This document shows, one piece after another, positions 8,897-16,794 of a stretch of 64,000 nt of DNA. Made by a program: the position numbers and the translations under genes. This DNA is from Bacillota bacterium (GTDB taxonomy: Bacteria; Bacillota; Clostridia; Christensenellales; Christensenellaceae): positions 78,228 through 142,227 of the forward strand of contig JAEYKI010000004.1 of the NCBI GenBank assembly GCA_023408315.1, in the 5' to 3' direction. Every line of letters begins with the position of its first letter. Within the stretch, counting starts at the first letter, position 1. A model generated the notes under the pieces. It was not told the DNA's origin. It did not search any database and saw nothing but the letters and a program-made list of their open reading frames with translations.

Positions 8897-10144
8897 TTAC
8901 TTGAGCAGCGAGAGGACGTTCTGGGGAGCGGAGTTTGCCTGTGCCAGCATGGCTGTGGAAGCCTGCGACAGGATGTTGTTCTTGGTGTACTCCGTCATTT
9001 CCTGAGCGATGTCTACGTCCTTGATGCGGCTCTGTGCAGCGGACAGGTTCTGGGACTGCGCAGTCAGGTTGTTGATTTTGTGGTCCAGCCTGTTCTGCAT
9101 GGCGCCCAGAAGCGCGCGCTGGTTGGAAACCGTGTTGATGGCCGCGCGGGTGGCTGTGATGGCCGCGCTTGCGCCGTTCTGCGTTGAGATGCTCTGCGTA
9201 TCTACTCCCAAGCTGGTGCTATCCATATTACCGATGGCAAGATCCATCTTGTCGGCCGCCAGAGCGCCAACCTGAATACTCAGCGCGCCGCCTGTGCCTG
9301 TGCCTTCTTCGGTAACCACTTTCAATCCTTCCAGTTCCTGAACAAAATTAGCCTCGCTCGCAGTGCCGGTGACGTTATTTGCAGCTGCTATGGAATATGT
9401 ACCCAAGCCTGCCTGGCTCAGGTTGAGCGTGAAAGATTTGCCGTCTCCTACTGTGCCGTCTATTGCATCAGCAATACTGACTACCGTGTTGGTAACATTA
9501 CCGGTTACTGCGTCCTCAAACGAAATCTGGATGACTGTTGGGGTAGCAGTGTCAGCACTGAATGCTCCAGACGTTGCGCTAACATCACCAAGTGAAAGTG
9601 TGAAAGTGCCGGCCGCAGATGCGGACATGCCTGTGTTGGAGTACACGGAATAACTGCCTGTTCCGGAGAGGCTCAGGCCAGTGTTTAATGTGGAGCCGGT
9701 TGTTACGGCTACAGAAGGTGCACCCAGTGAACCGTCCAGTATGTTCATGTTGTTGAAGGTCGTGGTGCTTGCGATCTGGTCGATTTCTTCTTTCAACTGG
9801 TCGAACTCTGCGGAAATCGCGCTGCGGTCAAACGATTCGTTGGTGCCGCTTGAGGACTGCACTGCCAGCTCGTTCATGCGCTGCAGCATGGACTGCGTTT
9901 CGGAAAGAGCGCCTTCAGCTGTCTGAATCAGTGAAATCGCATCCTGAGAGTTTTTGGAAGCCATATTCAGGCCGTTGATCTGCGCCTTCATTTTTTCTGT
10001 GATGGCGAGTCCGGCAGCGTCATCCGCCGCGCCGTTGATCTTGTAGCCCGAGGAGAGCTTCTCAGCCGCTTTCGCAACGTTATTGTTGTTGATTGTGTAG
10101 TTACGATAGGTGTTCATTGCCGTGATGTTTGTAGCGATTCTCAT
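8897..10144 (-). CDS. fliC: flagellin, filament subunit
   Basis: The 415-residue product has both conserved flagellin ends: MRIATNITAMN with KLSSGYKINGAADDAAGLAI at the N-terminus and the C-terminal helix ending SQASTAMLAQAN and PQNVLSLL. The middle (about 150-310) is rich in Ser, Thr, Gly and Ala, as expected for a surface-exposed and possibly O-glycosylated domain. The start is the ATG at 10144, which has GGAGG eight bases upstream; an ATG five codons earlier lies on the ribosome-binding site itself and is rejected. Transcription probably comes from the sigma-28 promoter at 10272-10298, leaving a leader of about 120 bases with a hairpin around the start codon. The homologue is called hag in Bacillus. 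Confidence 0.97.
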   Translation of the reverse strand: MRIATNITAMNTYRNYTINNNNVAKAAEKLSSGYKINGAADDAAGLAITEKMKAQINGLNMASKNSQDAISLIQTAEGALSETQSMLQRMNELAVQSSSGTNESFDRSAISAEFDQLKEEIDQIASTTTFNNMNILDGSLGAPSVAVTTGSTLNTGLSLSGTGSYSVYSNTGMSASAAGTFTLSLGDVSATSGAFSADTATPTVIQISFEDAVTGNVTNTVVSIADAIDGTVGDGKSFTLNLSQAGLGTYSIAAANNVTGTASEANFVQELEGLKVVTEEGTGTGGALSIQVGALAADKMDLAIGNMDSTSLGVDTQSISTQNGASAAITATRAAINTVSNQRALLGAMQNRLDHKINNLTAQSQNLSAAQSRIKDVDIAQEMTEYTKNNILSQASTAMLAQANSAPQNVLSLLK

Positions 10145-10165
10145 TTTAAAATCCTCCATGAAAAT
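10137..10165 (-). promoter_or_regulatory. flagellin leader hairpin, candidate CsrA binding site
   Basis: Read on the minus strand, ATTTTCAT (10165-10158) pairs with ATGAGAAT (10144-10137), including one G-U pair, leaving a 13-base loop that contains GGAGGA. The initiation codon is inside the 3' arm and the Shine-Dalgarno sequence is in the loop. CsrA binds GGA in hairpin loops, and fliW-csrA are encoded in this window, so this is a reasonable CsrA target. The pairing is seen directly; the regulation is inferred. Confidence 0.5.
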
Positions 10166-10271
10166 AAAATTTTGGCGTCTGTGCCATTATTTAGAGGGTC
10201 TGCAGCTGCGCTTTACAATGCTGAAAATACTTGTGATATTAAAAAGACAGTTGCAGTTATCTCTGCTATAA

Positions 10272-10298
10272 TTATCGAATGGATCAATAAAAACTTTA
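10272..10298 (-). promoter_or_regulatory. sigma-28 (SigD/FliA type) promoter for flagellin
   Basis: On the minus strand TAAA is followed after exactly 15 bases by TTCGATAA. The sigma-28 consensus is TAAA-N15-GCCGATAA, so the match is 4/4 and 6/8 with the right spacing. Transcription would start near 10265, about 120 bases before the flagellin ATG. Confidence 0.75.
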
Positions 10299-10311
10299 GA
10301 AGTTTTTAAAA

Positions 10312-10320
10312 ATCGACAAA
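10312..10320 (-). promoter_or_regulatory. Spo0A-box-like site upstream of flagellin promoter
   Basis: The minus strand reads TTTGTCGAT, eight of nine matches to the Spo0A box TTTGTCRAA, 14 bases upstream of the -35 element of the flagellin promoter. A SpoIIE gene in the window shows the host makes Spo0A-type sporulation machinery. Confidence 0.35.
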
Positions 10321-10400
10321 TTTTTGAAAAAAAGGTGTTGAAAAAAGGCAGTTGTTTGGAAAAAAAATGTACAAATTGTTAAAATATTCTGAAATTTTGC

Positions 10401-10429
10401 TTGCTTTTTGTCGAAAATTGTTATATTAT
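10401..10429 (+). promoter_or_regulatory. possible sigma-A promoter with Spo0A box for the cheC-to-cheB operon
   Basis: TTGCTT and TATTAT are separated by 17 bases about 100 bases upstream of cheC. A perfect Spo0A box (TTTGTCGAA, 10407-10415) lies in the spacer, where binding would block RNA polymerase. Both elements deviate from the sigma-A consensus, so the promoter call is tentative. Confidence 0.4.
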
Positions 10430-10526
10430 AATTTTGGTTAAGGTAACAAGGGGATATAAAGGAGTTCGTACTAAGCCGCTTTTTGAGGTATTAGTAATTT
10501 TTTATGTCCAAAAATAGAGGAAAAAA

Positions 10527-11132
10527 ATGGTGTTTGACGAATTTGACCTGGATTTATTAAAAGAGATAAGCAACATAGGCGCGGGCAACGCCGCAGGGTC
10601 ATTATCGGCTCTGGTCGGCCAGGAAATAGACATCAGTGTGCCAAATTGCTCCATGGTTGGTTTTTCCAAAATTGCGGACGTTATGGGCGGCCCGGAAAAT
10701 GTATTGGTGGGTATCCTTGTGCAATTGGGAGGAGATTTTGAAGGCTTTATCCTGATGATGCAGGAAATGGATGACGCGGCAAAAACCCTGAAGCTTCTTA
10801 TGAATTTGGACGAGTTGCCCGGCCCGGAACTGAGCCTGGAGGAACTGGAACCCATGAAGGAAGTGTGCAACATTCTGGTGGGCTCCTATGTGTCTGCTCT
10901 GACCAGCATGACGGGCCTTAAAATAGTACCCTCCGTACCCAGTATGACCGTGGATATGGCAATGGCCATTATGAACGTTCCAGCGCTGGTATACGGCGAG
11001 GTTGGGGAGTATGTTCTGGTGCTGGATACTAAATTTGGCGGTAAATCGGAAGAGGAGAACATTAACGGGCATTTTTTGCTGATACCAACCATTGAATCGT
11101 TTGAAACTTTAAAAAAGGCGCTGATGGGATAA
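10527..11132 (+). CDS. cheC: CheC chemotaxis phosphatase (CheY-P phosphatase)
   Basis: CheC dephosphorylates CheY-P and partners with the receptor deamidase CheD. The 201-residue product has two copies of the CheC/CheX active-site pattern: DLLKEISN followed 22 residues later by Pro (near residues 9-39) and MKEVCN followed 22 residues later by Pro (near 111-139). Length matches the family. ATG 10527 has AGAGG six bases upstream. It is the first gene of the cheC-cheD-cheY-cheA-fliF run, an arrangement in which CheC and CheD are adjacent and can adjust each other. A second CheC-fold phosphatase, FliY, is encoded further down the same operon. Confidence 0.92.
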   Translation: MVFDEFDLDLLKEISNIGAGNAAGSLSALVGQEIDISVPNCSMVGFSKIADVMGGPENVLVGILVQLGGDFEGFILMMQEMDDAAKTLKLLMNLDELPGPELSLEELEPMKEVCNILVGSYVSALTSMTGLKIVPSVPSMTVDMAMAIMNVPALVYGEVGEYVLVLDTKFGGKSEEENINGHFLLIPTIESFETLKKALMG

Positions 11133-11142
11133 AAAGTGGTTT

Positions 11143-11622
11143 ATGAGTTCGATAATCATTGGAATGGCTGAACTGGGGGTTGTTAAATCGCCCCAGAGAA
11201 TTACCACACTGGGGTTGGGGTCCTGCGTAGGGGTGGTTCTGTATGACAGGATCACAAAGATTGGTGGAATGGTGCATATTGTTTTGCCGGATTCCAAAAA
11301 TCAAACGGGTATCAATCGCGCTAAATTTGCCGATACGGGCATAGAAGAGCTTTTGAAAAAAATGCTGTGTACCGGCGCAAACAGAAATGTTATCACGGCA
11401 AAACTTGCCGGAGGCGCAAATATGTTTGGCAGCCTGCAAAAGAACGATCTTCTGAATGTTGGCGTGCGGAATGCCGAATACAGCAAGCTCTTCCTGGGAA
11501 AGCTCCGAATCCCGATTGTGGCCGAGGACCTGGGGGGATCGCACGGCCGGACAATAGAACTGAATACCGAAGATGGCACACTGAAAATAAAGACCCTGGG
11601 CAAGAGTGAGACAATCATCTAG
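11143..11622 (+). CDS. cheD: CheD chemoreceptor glutamine deamidase
   Basis: CheD deamidates glutamines on chemoreceptors and stimulates CheC. The 159-residue sequence has the catalytic cysteine in TLGLGSCVGV (Cys28), the catalytic histidine in GGMVHIVLP (His45), and the ITAKLAGGANMF block characteristic of the family. It begins 10 bases after cheC with only a weak ribosome-binding site (GTGG), suggesting translational coupling to cheC. CheY follows after 44 bases. Confidence 0.95.
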   Translation: MSSIIIGMAELGVVKSPQRITTLGLGSCVGVVLYDRITKIGGMVHIVLPDSKNQTGINRAKFADTGIEELLKKMLCTGANRNVITAKLAGGANMFGSLQKNDLLNVGVRNAEYSKLFLGKLRIPIVAEDLGGSHGRTIELNTEDGTLKIKTLGKSETII

Positions 11623-11666
11623 AGTCGCTGATGAATTACGCAATATATGACATTAGGAGGTAAATT

Positions 11667-12023
11667 ATGAAAAGGGTTTTGGTGGTTGATGATGCAGCTT
11701 TTATGCGGATTACAATCAAAAACTTGCTTTCCAAAAACGGATTCGAGATTGCAGGCGAAGCCGAAAACGGAGCGCAGGCCATTCAAAAATGCAGCGAGCT
11801 GCAGCCTGATATCATTACCATGGATATCACAATGCCCGAAGTATCCGGTATCGAAGCTCTGAAAGAGATTATGAAGGTTCGGCCGCAGACTGTTGTAATC
11901 ATGGTATCCGCCATGGGCCAGGAAGGTATGGTTAAGGAAGCGGTTATGCTGGGAGCCAAAGGTTTTGTTGTAAAGCCGTTTAAAGAAGAGGTTATCATGG
12001 CGGCCTTGGGTAAATTTAAGTAA
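11667..12023 (+). CDS. cheY: CheY chemotaxis response regulator
   Basis: A single receiver domain of 118 residues. The acidic pocket is Asp8-Asp9 (VLVVDDAAF), the phosphorylated residue is Asp53 (ITMDITMPE), the switch Ser81 is in IMVSAMGQ and the conserved Lys103 in VVKPF. CheY-P binds FliM and FliY at the motor switch; both are encoded in the same operon. The ATG at 11667 follows a strong TAGGAGG site. It lies between cheD and cheA. Confidence 0.95.
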   Translation: MKRVLVVDDAAFMRITIKNLLSKNGFEIAGEAENGAQAIQKCSELQPDIITMDITMPEVSGIEALKEIMKVRPQTVVIMVSAMGQEGMVKEAVMLGAKGFVVKPFKEEVIMAALGKFK

Positions 12024-12061
12024 GCCTGCGCCAAACGAACGGATTTTAAGGAGGGGGAAAT

Positions 12062-14098
12062 ATGGCGGAAAACGATATCCTTTTGGAGACATTTATTTTT
12101 GAAAACAGCCAACTGCTGGAACAATTGGAAGAATTATTATTAAGCGGAGAGAAACATGCAACTTTGAACCGCGAACAGATAGACGAAACTTTCCGCGTAA
12201 TGCACACAATAAAAGGGTCTTCTGCAATGATGGGTTACGAGGGAATGTCTTCCCTGGCTCACGCTGTAGAGGACCTTTTCTCTAAAATTCGCTTGAAAAG
12301 CCCCAAGGATTCCAAATGGCAGCGCATATTTGACATTGTTCTGGAATCCATAGACTTTTTTAAAGCGGAGATCATTAAGTTGCAGAACGGCACGGTGCCG
12401 GACGCGGCTGCGGACGAGCTTTGCAAGGAATTAAAAGAGATTGCTCTTGGAATTGAATCGGACGAGCCGCAAACAGGAGCGGAAGAAATCTCTGCGGCAA
12501 GGCCCGTGGACGGCATTGGCTGCGAAATTGACTACAGCGAGCTTGCGAAACTGCAAAAAAATGAGAACGACCGGTATTATTGCGCAAAGGTGCGTTTTTT
12601 TAGTGACTGCCAGATGGAAACGGTGCGCGCGTTTGGCGTGCTTGTGGCAATTAAGGACCTGTACACGGACATTATCCACTTCCCCAGAAATATTGACTTG
12701 AACTGTGATGACGAGGTTGCGGAAAATGGCTTCAAGATTTTTTTGACAGCCAGCTCCGAAGCCAGCGAATCCATTCGGGAGAAACTGGAACAGACCATGT
12801 TTTTGCAGAGCCTGGAGTTCCACGAAATGAGTTTTGAAAAGGAAGAGGAATCAACAGCGCCCAAAAGCGAGGCGGAAGCGGATGCGCCAAAGGCCGCTGT
12901 GAATACCGAGCAGGTAGAAGACAGAGGGATCAAACAAAGCTTTTTGAGTGTAAATATTAATAAAATAGACAAGCTGATGAACCTGGTTGGAGAAATTGTG
13001 ACCACCGAGGCAATGGTGACCCGGAATCCTGATCTTCAAAACCTGCATCTGGAGAATTTTGAAAAGCAGGCCCGCTTGCTGAAAAAGCTGACGGACGAAT
13101 TGCAGGACGTGGTGATGTCTATACGCATGGTGCCAGTTTCCTCTGTGTTTCATAAGATGCAGCGCATTGTGCGGGATATGAGTAAGAAGGAAAACAAACC
13201 GGCGCGCCTGGTTGTGGTTGGGGAAGAGACTGAAGTGGACAAAAACGTTCTGGACAATCTTTCCGATCCTTTGATGCACCTGATTCGCAATGCGATGGAC
13301 CATGGCCTGGAAACAGGCGCGGAGCGCAGGGCTGCCGGTAAACCGGAAGAAGGGACCATTGTGCTGGAGGCCAGGAACTCCGGCGGCGACGTGATTGTGC
13401 GCGTAACGGACGACGGCCGGGGCCTGAACCGCAGCAAGATTATTAAAAAGGCCATTGAAAAAGGGCTGACCACTAAGCAGGAGAGCGAGATATCGGACAA
13501 GGAAGCGTATGGCTTTATTTTGCTCCCCGGTTTCTCCACCAAGGACCAGGTTACGGAATATTCCGGCCGCGGCGTTGGCATGGACGTGGTGCGCACCAAC
13601 ATAAACAACATTGGCGGGAGCATAGCGGTGGAAAGCGAAGAGGGCAGGGGCACAACCATTACCCTGCATATTCCGTTGACATTGGCCATTTTGAACGGCA
13701 TGAAGGTCTCTGTGGGTGAGACCATGTACATTGTTCCTATTCTGACTATTAAAGAATCTCTGGAGCCCAAGAAACACAAACTGATTATGGACCCGGACGG
13801 AAACGAAATGATGATGATACGCGGACAGTGTTTTCCTATTATAAGGCTCCATCAACTGTTCTGCGTGGAGGAGGGCATCCATGATATCAATGAGGGCATC
13901 ATGATATTGGTGGAGAGCGAGGCCGGATCTGCCTGCCTGTTTGCGGACGAGCTTTTGGGCGAACAGCAGGCCGTTGTGAAACCCATGCCCACCTATATTA
14001 CAAAAAACATGGGCAGGCTGAAGGGCATTGCGGGCTGCACCATATTGGGAGATGGCTCCATTGCGCGCGTTCTGGATGTGAACAGCCTGCTTGTATAG
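12062..14098 (+). CDS. cheA: CheA chemotaxis histidine kinase
   Basis: CheA autophosphorylates under receptor control and passes phosphate to CheY and CheB. The 678-residue protein has the standard order: P1 Hpt domain with His48 (VMHTIKGSSAM), P2 CheY-binding region around 160-270, P3 dimerisation helices (KIDKLMNLVGEIVT near 300), P4 ATPase with N box (LIRNAMDHG), G1 (DDGRGLN) and G2 (GRGVGMDVV), and a CheW-like P5 domain from about 540. The ATG at 12062 follows AAGGAGGGGG. No cheW gene is present in this window. Confidence 0.97.
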   Translation: MAENDILLETFIFENSQLLEQLEELLLSGEKHATLNREQIDETFRVMHTIKGSSAMMGYEGMSSLAHAVEDLFSKIRLKSPKDSKWQRIFDIVLESIDFFKAEIIKLQNGTVPDAAADELCKELKEIALGIESDEPQTGAEEISAARPVDGIGCEIDYSELAKLQKNENDRYYCAKVRFFSDCQMETVRAFGVLVAIKDLYTDIIHFPRNIDLNCDDEVAENGFKIFLTASSEASESIREKLEQTMFLQSLEFHEMSFEKEEESTAPKSEAEADAPKAAVNTEQVEDRGIKQSFLSVNINKIDKLMNLVGEIVTTEAMVTRNPDLQNLHLENFEKQARLLKKLTDELQDVVMSIRMVPVSSVFHKMQRIVRDMSKKENKPARLVVVGEETEVDKNVLDNLSDPLMHLIRNAMDHGLETGAERRAAGKPEEGTIVLEARNSGGDVIVRVTDDGRGLNRSKIIKKAIEKGLTTKQESEISDKEAYGFILLPGFSTKDQVTEYSGRGVGMDVVRTNINNIGGSIAVESEEGRGTTITLHIPLTLAILNGMKVSVGETMYIVPILTIKESLEPKKHKLIMDPDGNEMMMIRGQCFPIIRLHQLFCVEEGIHDINEGIMILVESEAGSACLFADELLGEQQAVVKPMPTYITKNMGRLKGIAGCTILGDGSIARVLDVNSLLV

Positions 14099-14114
14099 CG
14101 GAATAAACGGCTGC

Positions 14115-14136
14115 CCGTCTGTTAAAAAACGGACGG
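14115..14136 (+). terminator. hairpin between cheA and fliF, weak terminator or attenuator
   Basis: CCGTCTGTT (14115-14123) pairs with AACGGACGG (14128-14136), one G-U pair, around an AAAA loop. Only a mixed CTGTTGTT tail follows, so read-through into fliF is likely and the element may tune the ratio of che to fli expression. Confidence 0.35.
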
Positions 14137-14165
14137 CTGTTGTTGGAAAGTGAGGTAGACAGCTT

Positions 14166-15779
14166 CTGAATATTTTAAAAAATTTTATGGACTTTTTTAA
14201 AAAAATGAAAAGGTCCCAACTGATATTAATGGTTGTTGTGGTTGTAGGCGCCATTGTGGGCCTCAGCATTGTTACCTCACTCGCCAATCAGGTGAATTAT
14301 GCGGTTTTGTTTTCCGGGATGACATCCAGCGACGCGGGAGACGTATACAATAAGCTGCAGGAACTGGGCGTGGACGTTAAAGCAGAAGGCGACGGGACCA
14401 TACTGGTACCCAAAGAACAGGTAAACCAACTGACATACCAGTTGAATGCGGAAGGGTATCCCAAAAGCGGGCTTAATTTTGATTTTTATACGCAAAACGC
14501 AACGTCTTTTGGCATGACGGACCAGGATAAGCGGCTCTACCTGCAGTTTCAGCTTGAACAGAATATCTCTCAGACCATTAACCAGATGGAGAAGATAAAG
14601 AGCAGTACCGTAATGATTACGCTGCCCCAGAAGAGCAGCTATGTTCTTTCCGGCCAGAATAACGCCAAGGCCACGGCTTCTGTTGTGCTTGATTTAAGGG
14701 ACGGGCAGACGCTGACCGCAAACGATGCGGCGACCATACGCGCGGTGGTATCTAAGAGCGTTGAGAATCTGGCGCCCGAGGATATCACCATCGCGGATTC
14801 CAAGATGAATACATACAGTGCGAATGGATTGAGCGGGGACGGGACCGGTGCCATAAACCAGCAGCTTGAACTGCAGGCGCAGGTTGCGGAGAAGCTCCGG
14901 CAGCAGATATTGAATCTTTTGACGCCGGTTTTTGGTGCTGAAAAACTTTCCGCCAGTGTGAATGTGCTGCTGAATTTCGACAAATCCACCACCAATTCCA
15001 TTACGCTTGCGCCTCCTGTGGACAACGGAGACAATACCGGTTTGATTGTGAGCATGAAGGAGACAGAGGAAAAGGTTGCAAACGGAACGACGGCCACCGA
15101 GGGACAGCCCGGGCAGGTGGAAAACGGAGGCGGCGCGGTTACCAACCAGGCGGTGGAGTCGCCCGAGGCCAGCGGCAATTACTCCATGATTACCAAGGAG
15201 ATCAATGCGGAAGTGAACCAGATCAACCAGCAGCTTGAGAAAGCGCAGGGAACCATACAGGATCTTTCCGCTACTGTAATCATTGACGGTGGGGACGATG
15301 TGAAAGCGCTGCTTCCCGACCTTAAAAAACAGATTGCGACCGCCATTGGTGTTTCTGAAGACAAAATAACCGTATCTAACATGTCGTTTGCGCAGAATAC
15401 CCAGTACCAGCAGACACTGACCGCGCAGCAGGAAGCTGTAGCCAAGATGCAGCAGGGACAGATGATTCAGGCCCTGATTATAGCGGCAGCCATTGTGGCT
15501 GTTGCCCTGATTATAATCGGCACCCTGCGCGCTTCTGCAAGACGCAAAAGGTTGGCCTTGGAGCTGGAGAATGAGCTGCAGATGCAGCAGTTTAATGCAA
15601 ACGCCCTACCGTATAACGGAGCGGTTGATGTTATTGCGGACGAAGAGTTGTCCATTGAAGATTTGATGGAAAAAGACAAAAACAATACGCTGGGCCAGTT
15701 GCAGGGACTTGTGCAAAAGGATTCGGAGATGATTGCGCAGCTCCTGAGAAACTGGTTGTCCGACGACTACAGGAGGTAA
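14166..15779 (+). CDS. fliF: flagellar MS-ring protein FliF
   Basis: FliF builds the MS ring in the membrane, on which the C ring and export apparatus assemble. There is an N-terminal membrane helix (LILMVVVVVGAIVGL), the secretin-like ring domains with YAVLFSGM and LNAEGYPKSG, a second membrane helix near residue 440 (ALIIAAAIVAVALIIIGT), and the C-terminal FliG-binding tail (IAQLLRNWL). The first ATG is at 14187 but has no ribosome-binding site. A CTG at 14166 has GAGGT nine bases upstream and would add LNILKNF, which resembles the normal FliF amino end, so initiation there is proposed. The product is 530 residues from ATG or 537 from CTG. It is followed by fliG after 4 bases. Confidence 0.93.
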   Translation: MNILKNFMDFFKKMKRSQLILMVVVVVGAIVGLSIVTSLANQVNYAVLFSGMTSSDAGDVYNKLQELGVDVKAEGDGTILVPKEQVNQLTYQLNAEGYPKSGLNFDFYTQNATSFGMTDQDKRLYLQFQLEQNISQTINQMEKIKSSTVMITLPQKSSYVLSGQNNAKATASVVLDLRDGQTLTANDAATIRAVVSKSVENLAPEDITIADSKMNTYSANGLSGDGTGAINQQLELQAQVAEKLRQQILNLLTPVFGAEKLSASVNVLLNFDKSTTNSITLAPPVDNGDNTGLIVSMKETEEKVANGTTATEGQPGQVENGGGAVTNQAVESPEASGNYSMITKEINAEVNQINQQLEKAQGTIQDLSATVIIDGGDDVKALLPDLKKQIATAIGVSEDKITVSNMSFAQNTQYQQTLTAQQEAVAKMQQGQMIQALIIAAAIVAVALIIIGTLRASARRKRLALELENELQMQQFNANALPYNGAVDVIADEELSIEDLMEKDKNNTLGQLQGLVQKDSEMIAQLLRNWLSDDYRR

Positions 15780-15783
15780 CATC

Positions 15784-16794
15784 ATGCCCGGCAAAGCTTT
15801 ATCCTCAAAAGAGAAAGCGGCCATCCTGATGCTGACGCTTGGAAAAGAGTATTCGGCCAGTATTTACAAGCATTTGACCGAAGAAGAAATTGAACAGCTT
15901 ACGCTGAGCATTACGGGGCTGGGTACGTTTGATACGGATACCAAAAATGCGGTATTGTCTGAATTCTACGATATATGCGTGGCGCAGAGATATATAACCG
16001 AGGGCGGCATTGACAGTGCCCGCGAGATTTTGGTAAAAGCCGTTGGCCCTGAAAAGGCGGACGAATTGATTGGCAGGCTTTCCGCGTCTCTTCAGGTTCG
16101 GCCTTTTGACATCATCCGCAAGGCGGACCCCACGCAGATTCTGAATTTTATACAGCACGAGCATCCGCAGACCATCGCGCTGATACTGTCCTATATGCAG
16201 CCGCCCAAGGCAGCCGCTGTTTTATCCTCCCTGCCCGAGGATATACAGGCAAAGGTTGTGCAGCGCATAGCGACCATGAGCGTATCTTCTCCCGAATTCA
16301 TCAGGGAAGCTGAGCGGATACTGGAGCGGAAACTCTCCAGCATGGGGCAGGAAGAAAACACTTCTGTGGGCGGCATTTCCGTGATTGTGGAGATTTTGAA
16401 TTCCATTGACAGGAGTACCGAAAAAAGCATCTTGGAAAGCATTGAGATGGAGAATCCTGAGCTGGCGGACGAAATACACCGCAGAATGTTTATATTCGAA
16501 GACATTGCCAAGCTTTCCAATCTGGCGTTGCAGCGCGTGCTGAAGGAAGTGGACAACGACGTGCTGACAATGGCGCTAAAAGGAGCGAGTGCGGAAATTT
16601 CCGCCAAGATCAACAACAATATTTCCAAGCGGTTGCAGGAGCTTATAAAGGAAAACATGGATTATATGGGCCCTGTGCGCGTGCGGGACGTGGAACAGGC
16701 GCAGCAGAAAATTGTAAATATTATTCGCAAACTGGAAGACGAAGGCGAAATAGAAGTATCCAGGGGCGGTGGCGACGATGAGTTCGTTGTTTAG
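15784..16794 (+). CDS. fliG: flagellar motor switch protein FliG
   Basis: FliG links FliF to the C ring and interacts with the stator to generate torque. The 336-residue protein has the N-terminal FliF-binding domain (KEKAAILMLTLGKEYS), the middle domain with EHPQTIALILSY near 120-131, and the C-terminal domain carrying the charged torque helix (LQRVLKEVDNDVLTMALK near 244-261). Size and domain order are typical. AGGAGG before ATG 15784 overlaps the end of fliF, and its last codons overlap the start of fliH. Confidence 0.97.
   Translation: MPGKALSSKEKAAILMLTLGKEYSASIYKHLTEEEIEQLTLSITGLGTFDTDTKNAVLSEFYDICVAQRYITEGGIDSAREILVKAVGPEKADELIGRLSASLQVRPFDIIRKADPTQILNFIQHEHPQTIALILSYMQPPKAAAVLSSLPEDIQAKVVQRIATMSVSSPEFIREAERILERKLSSMGQEENTSVGGISVIVEILNSIDRSTEKSILESIEMENPELADEIHRRMFIFEDIAKLSNLALQRVLKEVDNDVLTMALKGASAEISAKINNNISKRLQELIKENMDYMGPVRVRDVEQAQQKIVNIIRKLEDEGEIEVSRGGGDDEFVV

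Larger units (their letters stand above)
10145..10526. other. AT-rich divergent control region between flagellin and the cheC operon
   Basis: This 382-base gap has no plausible gene. It holds the flagellin leader, the flagellin sigma-28 promoter, a possible sigma-A promoter for cheC and two Spo0A-box-like sequences, one on each side. The stretch 10290-10440 is very AT-rich with runs of A and T, unlike the flanking coding DNA. Confidence 0.6.

Noticed and set aside
10458..10483. Possible sigma-28 promoter upstream of cheC (TAAA-N14-GCCG)
   Set aside because: Only GCCG of the -10 box matches; the essential GATA part is missing.
12851..14287. 478-codon open frame on the minus strand opposite cheA
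   Set aside because: It is a shadow of cheA codon usage; cheA has complete domains, and the antisense product is rich in His, Gln and Asn with no recognisable motif.
14976..14984. Perfect Spo0A box (TTCGACAAA) in fliF
   Set aside because: It lies deep inside a coding region and about one such match is expected by chance in the window.
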